From contig QIGD01000012.1 in assembly GCA_003229935.1 (NCBI GenBank), positions 1-39,654 of the forward strand: a stretch of 39,654 bases of DNA, given 5' to 3'. The position numbers and the translations under genes were made by a program. Below are positions 1 to 7,873 of this stretch, one piece after another (positions within the stretch are counted from its first letter, which is position 1; the number at the start of each line of letters is the position of its first letter). Origin of the DNA: Methanobacteriota archaeon (lineage in GTDB: Archaea > Hydrothermarchaeota > Hydrothermarchaeia > Hydrothermarchaeales > BMS3B). The notes under the pieces are model-generated. The model searched no databases and was not told where the DNA came from. It saw only the letters and a program-made list of their open reading frames with translations.

Positions 1-382
1 TGACCCTAGATTTATCACGTAATTGCTTGATTTTGTTTCAATATCACCTGAGAGAGGAGGTTGAAATTATAGAAAATGTGTCTTTTGCCACCTGATTTTT
101 TAGATTCTACTGTAACTGTCAAATTCATTAGCGATGTTTTGATGAATTTTGGCTAATTTTCTGCTTTTTAGTGTGTATAATAGCTGAATCTAATCTGTGG
201 AAAAAAGAGATAGCAAAATATTAAGTGGCGAAGATAAGATGTTTTGGTTAAACTGTCAAGGTTGGGACTTAACTATTTAATCTAAAAAACATGAATACTC
301 TCATGCCAGCTAATATACAGAATATTCTGGAGAATATATTCTCTGATTTATAAAAGGAATTCTAAAGCTATATTTTATATTT
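1..382. other. Gene-free AT-rich leader of the window
   Basis: I see no convincing gene here. A short open frame of 26 codons starts at about 76, but its GGAGG at 57-61 is too far upstream to be a convincing ribosome site, and the peptide resembles nothing I know. The DNA is AT-rich with no clear hairpin terminator. It may be the tail of a decayed element cut by the window edge. Confidence 0.4.
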
Positions 383-1510
383 CTAATTTTGATAATCAGG
401 GCTGGCGTGTTTATAATAAAAACCGTTCAGATAGATAATGAGTCCCACGGCAGTTGTGATAGCTGCAAAGTACATTGTCGCCTTAAAACTATATAGCTGA
501 GATATTGCTCCTCCGATTAATGGGCCAAGAGCTATGGCAAGGCTGGTGGACGAGCTCAATATTCCCACACTTGTTGCTTTTTCCCTGTTGTTTTCAGCCA
601 AGTAACGCAGAGAACCCACGGATACAAGAGAGTAAGAAGCTGCCAGAGCAATCTGAACGGGAAGAAAGAAAAGGAAATTTGGAACCAAAGTAAATGTTAG
701 AAATACAAAGATGCTCAGAGTTATGCCAAATGCCACAAATCTCTCAGCAATGCCAGAGTCCAGCTTATTCATAATTATAAACTGGGAAACTGTGTTCACC
801 AGATATATAACTCCTATCCAGGCAGGATTTGCCCCGAGAGTCATCAGATAAAGCGGGAATATTATCCATATCGCGTTGGCCCCCAGATTACGCAGAAAGT
901 TGGCTATATATATATGGGAATTTCGTCTTACAATATTCAGCGGGAAAATGGGCGTATTTATTATCTCAAATTTAATATCTGGAAGATTTATAGAAACAAA
1001 GAAAGCTATTAAAAATAATAACGAACTTGTGATAAAAACAAGTTTATATGCAAATTCTTCATGAAAATATCCTCTTCCAAACTGAGCAACAGCACCAGAA
1101 ATCAGACTTCCAAAAGCCCAGCCCAGAGACCCATATGATGAGAAGTTGCCAAGTTTTCCTCCTGTGTCATATGTGTAGGCTGTGAGTGCCGGGATAAAAA
1201 TTCCCATTGAAAAACCTGCAAAAAAGCGCACTGTGAACAGAATTAAAGCAGAATCTGCAAAAACCTGAAGGAAGTAAAATAGAGTGGCAAGGGCAAGGCC
1301 AATAGAAACAAGTTTCTTTCTGCTGCTATAGTCTGAGATTCTTCCAAAGTGATATGAGGAGACGAAAATTGCTATACCATAGGCAAAACCTATTATACCT
1401 ATTCCAATACGATTTACATTAATCAGCTCTGAATAGTTTGGCATAAATATTGCTGAAGCCATAGCTCCAGAAAATGCAAGAAATATTATTGCATTTGTTC
1501 TCTCGGGCAT
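383..1510 (-). CDS. MFS family transporter
   Basis: A membrane carrier of the major facilitator superfamily; the substrate cannot be read from the sequence. About 375 residues with roughly 12 hydrophobic segments fits the family size. The loop between segments 2 and 3 carries the MFS signature (GRISDYSSRKK, about residues 56-66), and segments 4-5 hold the glycine-rich FFAGFSMGIFIPA stretch. I chose the ATG at 1510; the frame opens further upstream only with a TTG at 1525, and no clear Shine-Dalgarno separates the two. It stands alone on the minus strand, downstream of the small lipoprotein-like gene. Export of a drug or metabolite is possible but unsupported. Confidence 0.8.
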   Translation of the reverse strand: MPERTNAIIFLAFSGAMASAIFMPNYSELINVNRIGIGIIGFAYGIAIFVSSYHFGRISDYSSRKKLVSIGLALATLFYFLQVFADSALILFTVRFFAGFSMGIFIPALTAYTYDTGGKLGNFSSYGSLGWAFGSLISGAVAQFGRGYFHEEFAYKLVFITSSLLFLIAFFVSINLPDIKFEIINTPIFPLNIVRRNSHIYIANFLRNLGANAIWIIFPLYLMTLGANPAWIGVIYLVNTVSQFIIMNKLDSGIAERFVAFGITLSIFVFLTFTLVPNFLFFLPVQIALAASYSLVSVGSLRYLAENNREKATSVGILSSSTSLAIALGPLIGGAISQLYSFKATMYFAAITTAVGLIIYLNGFYYKHASPDYQN

Positions 1511-1595
1511 AATCTGGCATAACAAAATTAACCTTAAGAAAACCCTGCTTAAAGAGAAAAATCACTGTTCCTCATTCCAAGATAAAAATGGCTAA

Positions 1596-1994
1596 TCACT
1601 CACTTACATTAATATTGAAAACCCAGCTTTCTTTCGGCACAGCTATAGCTACATCATAGCTTCCACTTCTAAGGTTTTTAACAGTTACTTCTGTTATCAC
1701 CTTTCCAACACACTGGACACATATTTTATTCTGTCTGACAGAAACAAGATTTAGATTTATTCCTTTATAAATTTTAAGTGTTCCAGTTATATCATAGCAG
1801 GATGTTGATGTATAAATCTTAACTATTGCAGTGATACTGTATTTACCTGTTGATATCTTCGGGACATTAAATCTGCCAGTAGTACAGTCTGATGATAATT
1901 TTTTAATAGTAAAAGTAAGGCCAATTCCACCTCTATTTATAACAGTACAACCCTGTGATATTGCACCGGCAATAACAGAGATAGAAATGAGCAA
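1596..1994 (-). CDS. Small secreted or lipoprotein-like hypothetical, signal peptide probably frameshifted
   Basis: I do not recognise the family. The mature part (about 115 residues) is rich in Thr, Ile and Val with several Cys, and reads like a beta-sandwich extracellular domain. The open frame starts at a TTG (1994) that lacks the basic n-region of a signal peptide, yet it begins with a hydrophobic run ending in AISQGC, a good lipobox. An in-frame TGA sits just upstream. In another frame, an ATG at 2040 encodes a basic start (MERYILIKRG) followed by ASLFL. Removing one base near 1995 joins the two into a normal lipoprotein signal peptide. This is therefore either a recent frameshift, a sequence error, or a TTG-started gene with a short leader. 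Confidence 0.5.
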   Translation of the reverse strand: MLISISVIAGAISQGCTVINRGGIGLTFTIKKLSSDCTTGRFNVPKISTGKYSITAIVKIYTSTSCYDITGTLKIYKGINLNLVSVRQNKICVQCVGKVITEVTVKNLRSGSYDVAIAVPKESWVFNINVSE

Positions 1995-2018
1995 TCAGAA
2001 AAAGAGAAGCTCCTCTCT

Positions 2019-2050
2019 TAATTAATATATACCTCTCCATATATTAATTA
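2019..2050. repeat. 12-bp perfect inverted repeat
   Basis: TAATTAATATAT at 2019-2030 is the exact reverse complement of 2039-2050, with an 8-base loop. It lies 20 bases past the stop of inositol-1-phosphate synthase and overlaps the possible upstream start of the lipoprotein gene. It could be a transcription end signal or an operator. There is no T-run on the minus strand after it, and the pure AT arms could be partly chance. Confidence 0.5.
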
Positions 2051-2069
2051 TGTCAGCCATTAATAGATA

Positions 2070-3140
2070 TCAATTACCATCAATGAAATCCTCCACCATC
2101 TGTCTGGCTATGTCATCATTATACTGCCAAGGAGGAGATTTCATGAAATATGCTGAAGGTGCAGCAAGTGCCCCGGACACACCTCTGTCCATAGCCAATT
2201 TGGCACATCTTACAGCGTCTATTACAACACCTGCGCTGTTTGGAGAATCCCACACTTCAAGCTTGAATTCAATATTCAATGGAACACCTCCAAAGCTCTC
2301 GCCTTCAAGACGAATATATGCCCATTTTCTATCAGTTAGCCATGCTACATAATCACTAGGCCCTATATGTACATTATCGTCACCCATATTATAGTCCAGC
2401 ATTGACGTTACTGCAGTTGTTTTTGAAATCTTTTTACTTTCAAGACGCTCCCTCTCAAGCATATTATAAAAGTCAGTATTACCACCAACATTGAGCTGGG
2501 AAGTTCTACGTAGCTTAACACCCCTATCTCTAAAAAGCCTTGTTAAAACTCTATGAGTTATTGTTGCTCCCACCTGGGATTTAATGTCATCACCTATTAT
2601 TGGAACATTTGCATCTTCAAACTTTTTTCTCCATTTTTCATTTTTTGCTATAAAAACCGGGATACAGTTTACAAAAGCACAACCTGCTTTCATAGCTTCT
2701 TCGGCATAAAAGCAGGCAGCTTTTTCACTACCCACAGGCAGATAATTGATAACTACATCAGCCCTACTTTCCTCAAGAACCTCAGTTATATTGACAGGTT
2801 TTTCAGGAGATATATCAATAATTTTTGAAAGATATTTGCCTATCCCGTCAAATAATTCACCTTTCTGCACTTCAACGTCCATTTTTGGGACATCTGAAAA
2901 TTTTATAGTATTATTCGGCTTTGTAAAGATTGCTTCGCCTAAATCTTTACCAACCTTATTTTTGTTAACATCGAAAGCAGCAACAAATTCAACATCCCCA
3001 ATATGATAACCGTCGATATTTGCATGCATAATACCAGGAATAAACTCATCTTCCCTCACATCTTTATAGAATTCAACACCTTGTACAAGGGATGAGGCAC
3101 AGTTTCCGGCACCTATTATTGCAACTCTAACTTTACTCAT
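2070..3140 (-). CDS. ino1: myo-inositol-1-phosphate synthase
   Basis: Converts glucose-6-phosphate to L-myo-inositol-1-phosphate using bound NAD, feeding archaeal inositol phospholipids or the solute di-myo-inositol phosphate (EC 5.5.1.4). The N-terminus has the Rossmann motif GAGNCASSLVQG (about residues 11-22). Later come the family blocks SQVGATITHRVL and NVGGNTDFYNM, with lysines in ERLESKKISKT. At 356 residues it is the short prokaryotic form. The ATG at 3140 is preceded by AAAGG, and a TATA-like box stands about 25 bases further up. It appears monocistronic or co-transcribed with the downstream lipoprotein-like gene. Confidence 0.92.
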   Translation of the reverse strand: MSKVRVAIIGAGNCASSLVQGVEFYKDVREDEFIPGIMHANIDGYHIGDVEFVAAFDVNKNKVGKDLGEAIFTKPNNTIKFSDVPKMDVEVQKGELFDGIGKYLSKIIDISPEKPVNITEVLEESRADVVINYLPVGSEKAACFYAEEAMKAGCAFVNCIPVFIAKNEKWRKKFEDANVPIIGDDIKSQVGATITHRVLTRLFRDRGVKLRRTSQLNVGGNTDFYNMLERERLESKKISKTTAVTSMLDYNMGDDNVHIGPSDYVAWLTDRKWAYIRLEGESFGGVPLNIEFKLEVWDSPNSAGVVIDAVRCAKLAMDRGVSGALAAPSAYFMKSPPWQYNDDIARQMVEDFIDGN

Positions 3141-3159
3141 GTAACCTTTTTATATTTCA

Positions 3160-3175
3160 TTGCTATAAATATCTT
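3160..3175 (-). promoter_or_regulatory. Probable TATA box of inositol-1-phosphate synthase
   Basis: On the minus strand the sequence ATATTTATAG is centred about 28 bases before the ATG at 3140, the spacing of an archaeal TATA box from its start site. This would give a nearly leaderless transcript. The call is by position and composition only. Confidence 0.4.
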
Positions 3176-3180
3176 ATGGC

Positions 3181-3668
3181 GGTGAACTACCCACGACTAA
3201 AGTCGTTGGTTTTCTGCGATGTTTATCATAAAACAATACAAATGAAAAGACTTGAAAAGAGAACAACACGTGAGATATTGTGGATTTATATTCTGAAGCT
3301 TCTCATAGGATGAAAGTGAACCATAGTTAATTGTTAGCGAAATATTCATATATAACTGTCACACATATGTGTTGGGTAGTTCAGGTATTCCTTGAACAGT
3401 TGGTCGTTCTATCAGCTTCGACAGATGATAGAATACAAGTCTAAGCTGCTCGGAATACTTATGTCTATATTGGTCCAGAATATACTAGCCAAGAGTGTTC
3501 AAGATGTGGGCTGATAGACAGCAGGAATGGCAAAGTATTTAAGTGTCCCACTGTGACCACGTTGAATATGCTGACGTAAATGCTGTTTAGATAATGAAGG
3601 CTAAATTTAGCTTATTTCTCATAGTATTTTTGATTATGGGACAGCCTCTTTAGTCGTGGGAGTATGTC
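3181..3668 (+). mobile_element. Decayed IS200/IS605-superfamily element with dead tnpB
   Basis: The left border carries CCACGACTAAAGTCGTTGG (3190-3208), a near palindrome of the kind that ends these elements. The middle holds a frameshifted TnpB C-terminus. The right border (about 3590-3668) ends with TTTAGTCGTGGGAGTATG and matches the right half of the element at 15488-15611. No TnpA is present. A short open frame at 3242-3313 reads RTTREILWIYILKLL, faintly like the start of a PadR-type regulator, but I do not rely on it. The element ends exactly at the stop codon of rnz. Confidence 0.7.
3392..3590 (+). pseudogene. TnpB C-terminal remnant
   Basis: Three frames in turn spell the C-terminus of TnpB, the RNA-guided nuclease of IS605-type elements. 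First LNSWSFYQLRQMIEYKSKL (from 3392), then PEYTSQECSRCGLIDSRNG with KVFKCP (about 3470-3550), and last CDHVEYADVNAV ending at TAG 3588-3590. The two CxxC pairs of the zinc ribbon and the final RuvC Asp (ADVNA) are recognisable. At least two frameshifts and the loss of the N-terminal three quarters make it non-functional. Confidence 0.85.
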
Positions 3669-4572
3669 AGTAAACAATCTCTCCCAGATTCACTCTCATT
3701 AAGTCTTCACTCAGGAATGAGTTCTTAAATATTTCCCTGGCTTCCTCCAGAAGGGGAGTGGCATTCTTATATCTTGGAGAAATATGAGTGAGAAAAAGCG
3801 CCTTTGCTCCACCTTTCTTCGCTGTATCTGCCGCCTCTATAGAGGTTGAATGTAGAGCTTCTATAGCATTTCTCTGGAGCTTTCCTGAAAACGTAGAATC
3901 GTGGATGAGGACTGCACCTCTGCACCTTCGCACTATTTCTTCTAGTGGTCTTGTGTCTCCAGTATAAAGTACTTTAAAACCTTCTCTTGGTTTTCCCAGC
4001 ACCATCTCAGGTGTAATTACTTTACCATTAAACTCAACTGGTTCCCCATTCTGGAGCTTCTTATATAGGGGGCCAGGGGGGATTCCAAATTCCTCTGCTT
4101 TCTTTCTCAGAAACCTTCTGTCCTTCTTTTCTCTGAAAAATATTCCAAAAGCTGTAACCGAGTGCTCAACTTTAAAGGCTTCAATTTCATAATTTTTTCC
4201 CTCAGCTATAACTGTCTCCTCAATCTCATTAACCTTAATTTCAAAGTTTTTCTCATAGTAACCCATAGACAAAATATTTTCCATTAGACCATCTATCCCC
4301 TCTGGTCCAAAAATTTCAAGAGGTTGGTCTCTACCAGAGAAACTCATAGTTTGGATCAGCCCAGGTAACCCGAGAAAATGGTCACCATGCAGATGAGTTA
4401 TAAAAATTCTTGAAATGTGCATATAGTTCACCTTTGCTCTTATCAACTGCCTCTGTGTACCCTCACCACAATCCAGCAGGATAACCTCACCCTCATTTAG
4501 CAGAGCAATAGCGGGGTGGTTTCTATACTTTGTTGGCATTGCTGCAGAAGTTCCAAGGAATACTATTTCCAT
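3667..4572 (-). CDS. rnz: Ribonuclease Z (tRNA 3' endonuclease)
   Basis: Cuts tRNA precursors after the discriminator base so that CCA can be added; the CCA-adding enzyme lies in this window. A beta-lactamase fold protein of 301 residues, the usual short-form length. The zinc motif THLHGDHFLGLPG (about residues 59-71) has all the metal ligands, followed by YTGDTRP and a conserved late His in LTHISPRY. The exosite region near the middle (FGIPPGPLYKKLQNGEPV) is typical. Its start overlaps the end of the Trm-G10 gene by 10 bases, so the two tRNA maturation genes form one unit. The stop codon lies in the right end of the adjacent transposon remnant. Confidence 0.95.
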   Translation of the reverse strand: MEIVFLGTSAAMPTKYRNHPAIALLNEGEVILLDCGEGTQRQLIRAKVNYMHISRIFITHLHGDHFLGLPGLIQTMSFSGRDQPLEIFGPEGIDGLMENILSMGYYEKNFEIKVNEIEETVIAEGKNYEIEAFKVEHSVTAFGIFFREKKDRRFLRKKAEEFGIPPGPLYKKLQNGEPVEFNGKVITPEMVLGKPREGFKVLYTGDTRPLEEIVRRCRGAVLIHDSTFSGKLQRNAIEALHSTSIEAADTAKKGGAKALFLTHISPRYKNATPLLEEAREIFKNSFLSEDLMRVNLGEIVY

Positions 4573-5564
4573 TTTTTCATCACCATTATAACTCTTGTAA
4601 GGCTTCTATGCACTCTCAAATAATGCTTCTCCACAACCTTAAATCCTTCCAAATTCTCAAGCTCGTCTCCAAGAGGAATAATAAAGCAGGCATAGCGCTG
4701 TGGCTTTAACATTTTATATATCTTATCAATAGCTCTATTATAAAGTTCCTCTTTTTTAAGTCCTCTAGTACTGGATGAGATTCCATAGGGGGGGTCTGAA
4801 ACTATAGCATGGAAATATTCATTATAGTCTTCCAGTTTAAGTATATCCTTAACCCCAAGGTTAAAATCATCTATACCAGCATATTTAAGGTTCCTCTCTG
4901 CCCCTCTTATAGCTTTGTCATCTATATCAAAACCATAAACTTTAGCACCTATGAGACCTGCTTCAATTAAAAAGCCTCCTCCTCCACAGAAGGGGTCACA
5001 CAGAAACTCTCCTGCCTTAATTCCCGTAAGGTTTACAATGGTCCGACTCAGTCTTGGATGCATTGCCCCAGGTCTATAATAAGGTCTAAGATGTGCCCTT
5101 CTTTTTTCAAATTCACCTCTGGGTACAGAGGCAAGATGTTCACTCAGATAAAACTTTTTCCCTGCTATACCAATAAAGAGGTTTTCATGCTTTTTCAGAT
5201 CAACTTTCTTACCATAATCTGCTATTCTCCCGCCGATATATCTCTCAAGATAGCTCGCCTTAACCCTGACATTACCTACCCTCCATATTCTCACACAGAA
5301 ACTTCCTTTAAATTTATAGTTATAATTCTGCTCCTCTATTTCATCATAGTCGCAGAAAAAAAGAAGCCTTCCAATACTATGAGTTAGAGCAAGTTTTTCA
5401 GTCAAATTTCTGATATCTTCTATCTCTGCTTCTGCCTCAATAACAAGTACCTGCTGCTCAATCTCCACAATAGAGTAACATATACCCTGAGCTTTAAGGA
5501 GAGCCTCCACCTCTGATTGAGGAAGAGTTGGATGCTCACCGGAAAGGAAAAAGAGGAACTTCAT
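4563..5564 (-). CDS. tRNA (guanine10-N2)-methyltransferase, Trm-G10 type
   Basis: Methylates N2 of G10 in tRNA with S-adenosylmethionine. It has an N-terminal THUMP-like region and a Rossmann methyltransferase domain. DPFCGGGGFLIEAG (about residues 189-202) is motif I, and DPPYGISSS is the catalytic motif IV of N2-guanine methylases. The 333-residue size matches archaeal Trm-G10. The ATG at 5564 is the only good start. It is the upstream gene of a two-gene unit with rnz and is divergent from the HtrA gene across 53-89 bases. Confidence 0.88.
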   Translation of the reverse strand: MKFLFFLSGEHPTLPQSEVEALLKAQGICYSIVEIEQQVLVIEAEAEIEDIRNLTEKLALTHSIGRLLFFCDYDEIEEQNYNYKFKGSFCVRIWRVGNVRVKASYLERYIGGRIADYGKKVDLKKHENLFIGIAGKKFYLSEHLASVPRGEFEKRRAHLRPYYRPGAMHPRLSRTIVNLTGIKAGEFLCDPFCGGGGFLIEAGLIGAKVYGFDIDDKAIRGAERNLKYAGIDDFNLGVKDILKLEDYNEYFHAIVSDPPYGISSSTRGLKKEELYNRAIDKIYKMLKPQRYACFIIPLGDELENLEGFKVVEKHYLRVHRSLTRVIMVMKKWK

Positions 5565-5653
5565 AGTTTAGATTTTCGCTGGTGGTATATTAAGAGTTTT
5601 GGGGAAATAACCCAACCGTGTCGTTTTTAATCGTGAAGAATTTATCTTTGGTC

Positions 5654-6814
5654 ATGAAATTCAAAGGGTACCTTATTGCTGGCTTTTCTGGTGGGCTGAT
5701 TTCCAGCGTTTTTATTATATTTTTTCTGATGTATCATCCAATTCCCCTTGCAGGAGGAAATTCTGCATTTTTATACATAAATGGTAGCAGGATACATGTC
5801 AGTGGATTAAGTGATAAAAATGTAAATCTTTACATAATCAACGGACAGGACATGAGAAATGAAATAATTCCAAAGATTTTTAAGGAAACTCTTCCAAGTG
5901 TTGTGCATATAATATCTACTATCAAAAATACAAGTATTCATCCATTTCCTATTAATAGTTCCGGTTCAGGGATAATTCTTACCAGTAACGGTTATATCCT
6001 TACAAATAATCATGTAATAATAAGTCCAACTAAACCTACTGTTGTGCTCTACAACGGTAAGGAGTATAAGGCTAATTTGATTGGAAGAGACCCCATAACT
6101 GATATCGCTATAATCAAGATTCCAGCCACAAATCTAAAGCCAGCACATCTGGGTAACTCTTCAAAAATACAGGTAGGTGTGACTGCAATAGCTATAGGCA
6201 ATCCCTTCAGATTTACAGACACCCTGACAGTCGGAGTTATAAGTGCCCTAAATAGAAGTTTTAGTACAAATGGAGGTTATGTTATCCATGACGCAATTCA
6301 AACTGATGCTGCTATTAACCCTGGAAATAGCGGTGGTCCTCTTCTCAACCTTAAAGGAGAAGTTATAGGTGTAAATACTGCAATTTTCTCAACAACAGCT
6401 GCTTTTGAGGGCATAGGGCTTGCTATCCCAATTAATAATGCTGAAAAGGTTGCTCAGGACATTATAAAGATAGGCAGAGTTCCTAGGGCATGGATGGGAA
6501 TAACAGGAGAAGATTTTACACATAAGCTTGATGAGAATGTCAGTGTAAAGACAGGTGCACTCGTTGTGTCAGTTGACCCGAGAGGGCCTTCTTATGGTAT
6601 TCTCAGGGGAAACAAAGGCATCTTTGGCAAGAAAAACTTTACACTTGGCGATATTATTGTTGGGATAGATGGCAGAAAAATCAGTGATATGGACGATGTC
6701 ATACAAGCTGTGCTGAGCCACAAAATTGGAAATAAAATAAAAGTGAAGTTCCTCAGAGAAGGTAAATTATATGTAGCCGAAATTACCTTGGGTGAAAGAC
6801 CCAAGAATCTATAG
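5654..6814 (+). CDS. HtrA/DegP-like membrane-anchored serine protease with PDZ domain
   Basis: An envelope quality-control protease. Residues about 5-30 form one hydrophobic segment (signal anchor), so the catalytic part lies outside the membrane. The trypsin-like triad is visible: His120 (TNNHVI), Asp150 (DPITDIAI) and Ser226 (NPGNSGGPLLN). The C-terminal 100 residues form a PDZ domain that includes GDIIVGIDGRKISDMDDV. I prefer the ATG at 5654, which starts MKFKGYLIAG directly before the membrane segment; a GTG at 5618 would add 12 residues. No strong Shine-Dalgarno decides it. The stop codon abuts that of cofC, so the two genes converge with no spacer. Confidence 0.9.
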   Translation: MKFKGYLIAGFSGGLISSVFIIFFLMYHPIPLAGGNSAFLYINGSRIHVSGLSDKNVNLYIINGQDMRNEIIPKIFKETLPSVVHIISTIKNTSIHPFPINSSGSGIILTSNGYILTNNHVIISPTKPTVVLYNGKEYKANLIGRDPITDIAIIKIPATNLKPAHLGNSSKIQVGVTAIAIGNPFRFTDTLTVGVISALNRSFSTNGGYVIHDAIQTDAAINPGNSGGPLLNLKGEVIGVNTAIFSTTAAFEGIGLAIPINNAEKVAQDIIKIGRVPRAWMGITGEDFTHKLDENVSVKTGALVVSVDPRGPSYGILRGNKGIFGKKNFTLGDIIVGIDGRKISDMDDVIQAVLSHKIGNKIKVKFLREGKLYVAEITLGERPKNL

Positions 6815-7438
6815 CTACTCCTTTATAAACCTGTGCCTGAATTTTTCAAGAAATGTGTAAGTTGCAGTACCTTTACCATAGTGGAAGAATTCTATCACAT
6901 CTTCCTTTTTATCAATATCAAGAGAAACATAAAATGAGTCATATATATAATACCTCAACCCTCTTCTTTCAGCCATATTTATTATGTCAGGAAAAGTCGT
7001 GCTGCTGAAGTGTTCGGATAACAAATCAGGTGGCCTCTTGTAAATTATTCCCACACCACCCTTTCTTGCAGGTGAGATAATAAGCATATGCTTTCTTCCC
7101 AGGCTGATGATATCCTCAATATGCCTCCTATTGATGAGAGGAGTATCAGCAGGAACAAAAACTGTTGCTTCGGCTCCATGCTCAAGCGCATATTTTTTAC
7201 CTTCTTCTACCGCCTGAGTTAAGCCCTGACTCTTTTCTTCCTTCAGGATATGGCAGCCCTTAACTTCAATATCCGCAGATGTGATTATCAGAGGCACCAC
7301 CAGACCGTTGAGAGCATTCAATACATCACTGAGCATGGCTTTTACCAGCCCTGATCTCTCCTCTCTATTCAGATAGGGCGAGAGTCTTGTCTTAGATTTA
7401 CCCGGTTCCTTCACCGGAATTAGAGCGAATATAATCAT
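6815..7438 (-). CDS. cofC: 2-phospho-L-lactate guanylyltransferase (F420 biosynthesis)
   Basis: Activates 2-phospholactate (or phosphoenolpyruvate) with GTP in the making of coenzyme F420. It is a small nucleotidyltransferase of 207 residues. The N-terminus IPVKEPGKSKTRLSPYLN is the CofC version of the nucleotide-binding loop, followed by VFVPADTPLI (metal-binding Asp), AEEGKKYALE-like helices and the FSSTTFPDII segment. It stands alone between the HtrA and DUF192 genes. Its presence says the host makes F420, consistent with methanogens and their relatives. Confidence 0.9.
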   Translation of the reverse strand: MIIFALIPVKEPGKSKTRLSPYLNREERSGLVKAMLSDVLNALNGLVVPLIITSADIEVKGCHILKEEKSQGLTQAVEEGKKYALEHGAEATVFVPADTPLINRRHIEDIISLGRKHMLIISPARKGGVGIIYKRPPDLLSEHFSSTTFPDIINMAERRGLRYYIYDSFYVSLDIDKKEDVIEFFHYGKGTATYTFLEKFRHRFIKE

Positions 7439-7516
7439 ATATAGATTTTACCCATTCTCAGGTTAAAAAAGATTTTGGCTGATAAGCTTTATTAACATCC
7501 TAGCCTAAACTTTAGT

Positions 7517-7873
7517 ATGGAATATCTTATTGTGAACAGAACCAAAAAAAACGATATAGCCAGAGCAAAAGTGACAGGAAGTTTCTTTTCACGTGCTCTG
7601 GGTCTGATGTTCAGAAGAAATCTGAAGGAAGATGAGGGGCTTCTTATTGAATTTCCAGCCTGGATGAAAAAACCAAGCCTGCACTCCTTCTTTATGTTCT
7701 TTCCTATTGATGTAATATTTATAAACAAAAATTTAAAGGTGGTAGAGAAAGGCCTACTTAAACCTTGGAAGCTGTATACCCCTGCTCATGAGAGCAATTA
7801 TGTTCTCGAATTGCATGAGGGGAAAGCTATAAAAGTAGAAGTCGGTGATGTAATGGAATTCAGGAAGCTCTGA
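7517..7873 (+). CDS. DUF192 family protein
   Basis: A single-domain protein of 118 residues with the DUF192 pattern. RALGLMFRRNL comes near residues 27-37, then the hydrophobic core SFFMFFPIDVIFINKNLKVV (58-77), and late YVLELHEGKA. The family is a small beta-barrel of uncertain function, found in archaea and bacteria, some members secreted. No signal peptide is seen here. The 3' end overlaps that of the MutS-like gene by 14 bases on the opposite strand. Confidence 0.85.
   Translation: MEYLIVNRTKKNDIARAKVTGSFFSRALGLMFRRNLKEDEGLLIEFPAWMKKPSLHSFFMFFPIDVIFINKNLKVVEKGLLKPWKLYTPAHESNYVLELHEGKAIKVEVGDVMEFRKL

Noticed and set aside
76..156. Short open frame near the window start
   Set aside because: 26 codons, ribosome site too distant, no family resemblance.
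3242..3313. PadR-type regulator fragment
   Set aside because: Only 23 codons with a faint resemblance; too short to support.
3181..3668. A CRISPR-like array suggested by repeated CCACGAC and GTCGTGG motifs across the window
   Set aside because: The repeats are scattered singly at transposon borders, in both orientations and without regular spacers. No CRISPR array or cas gene is present.
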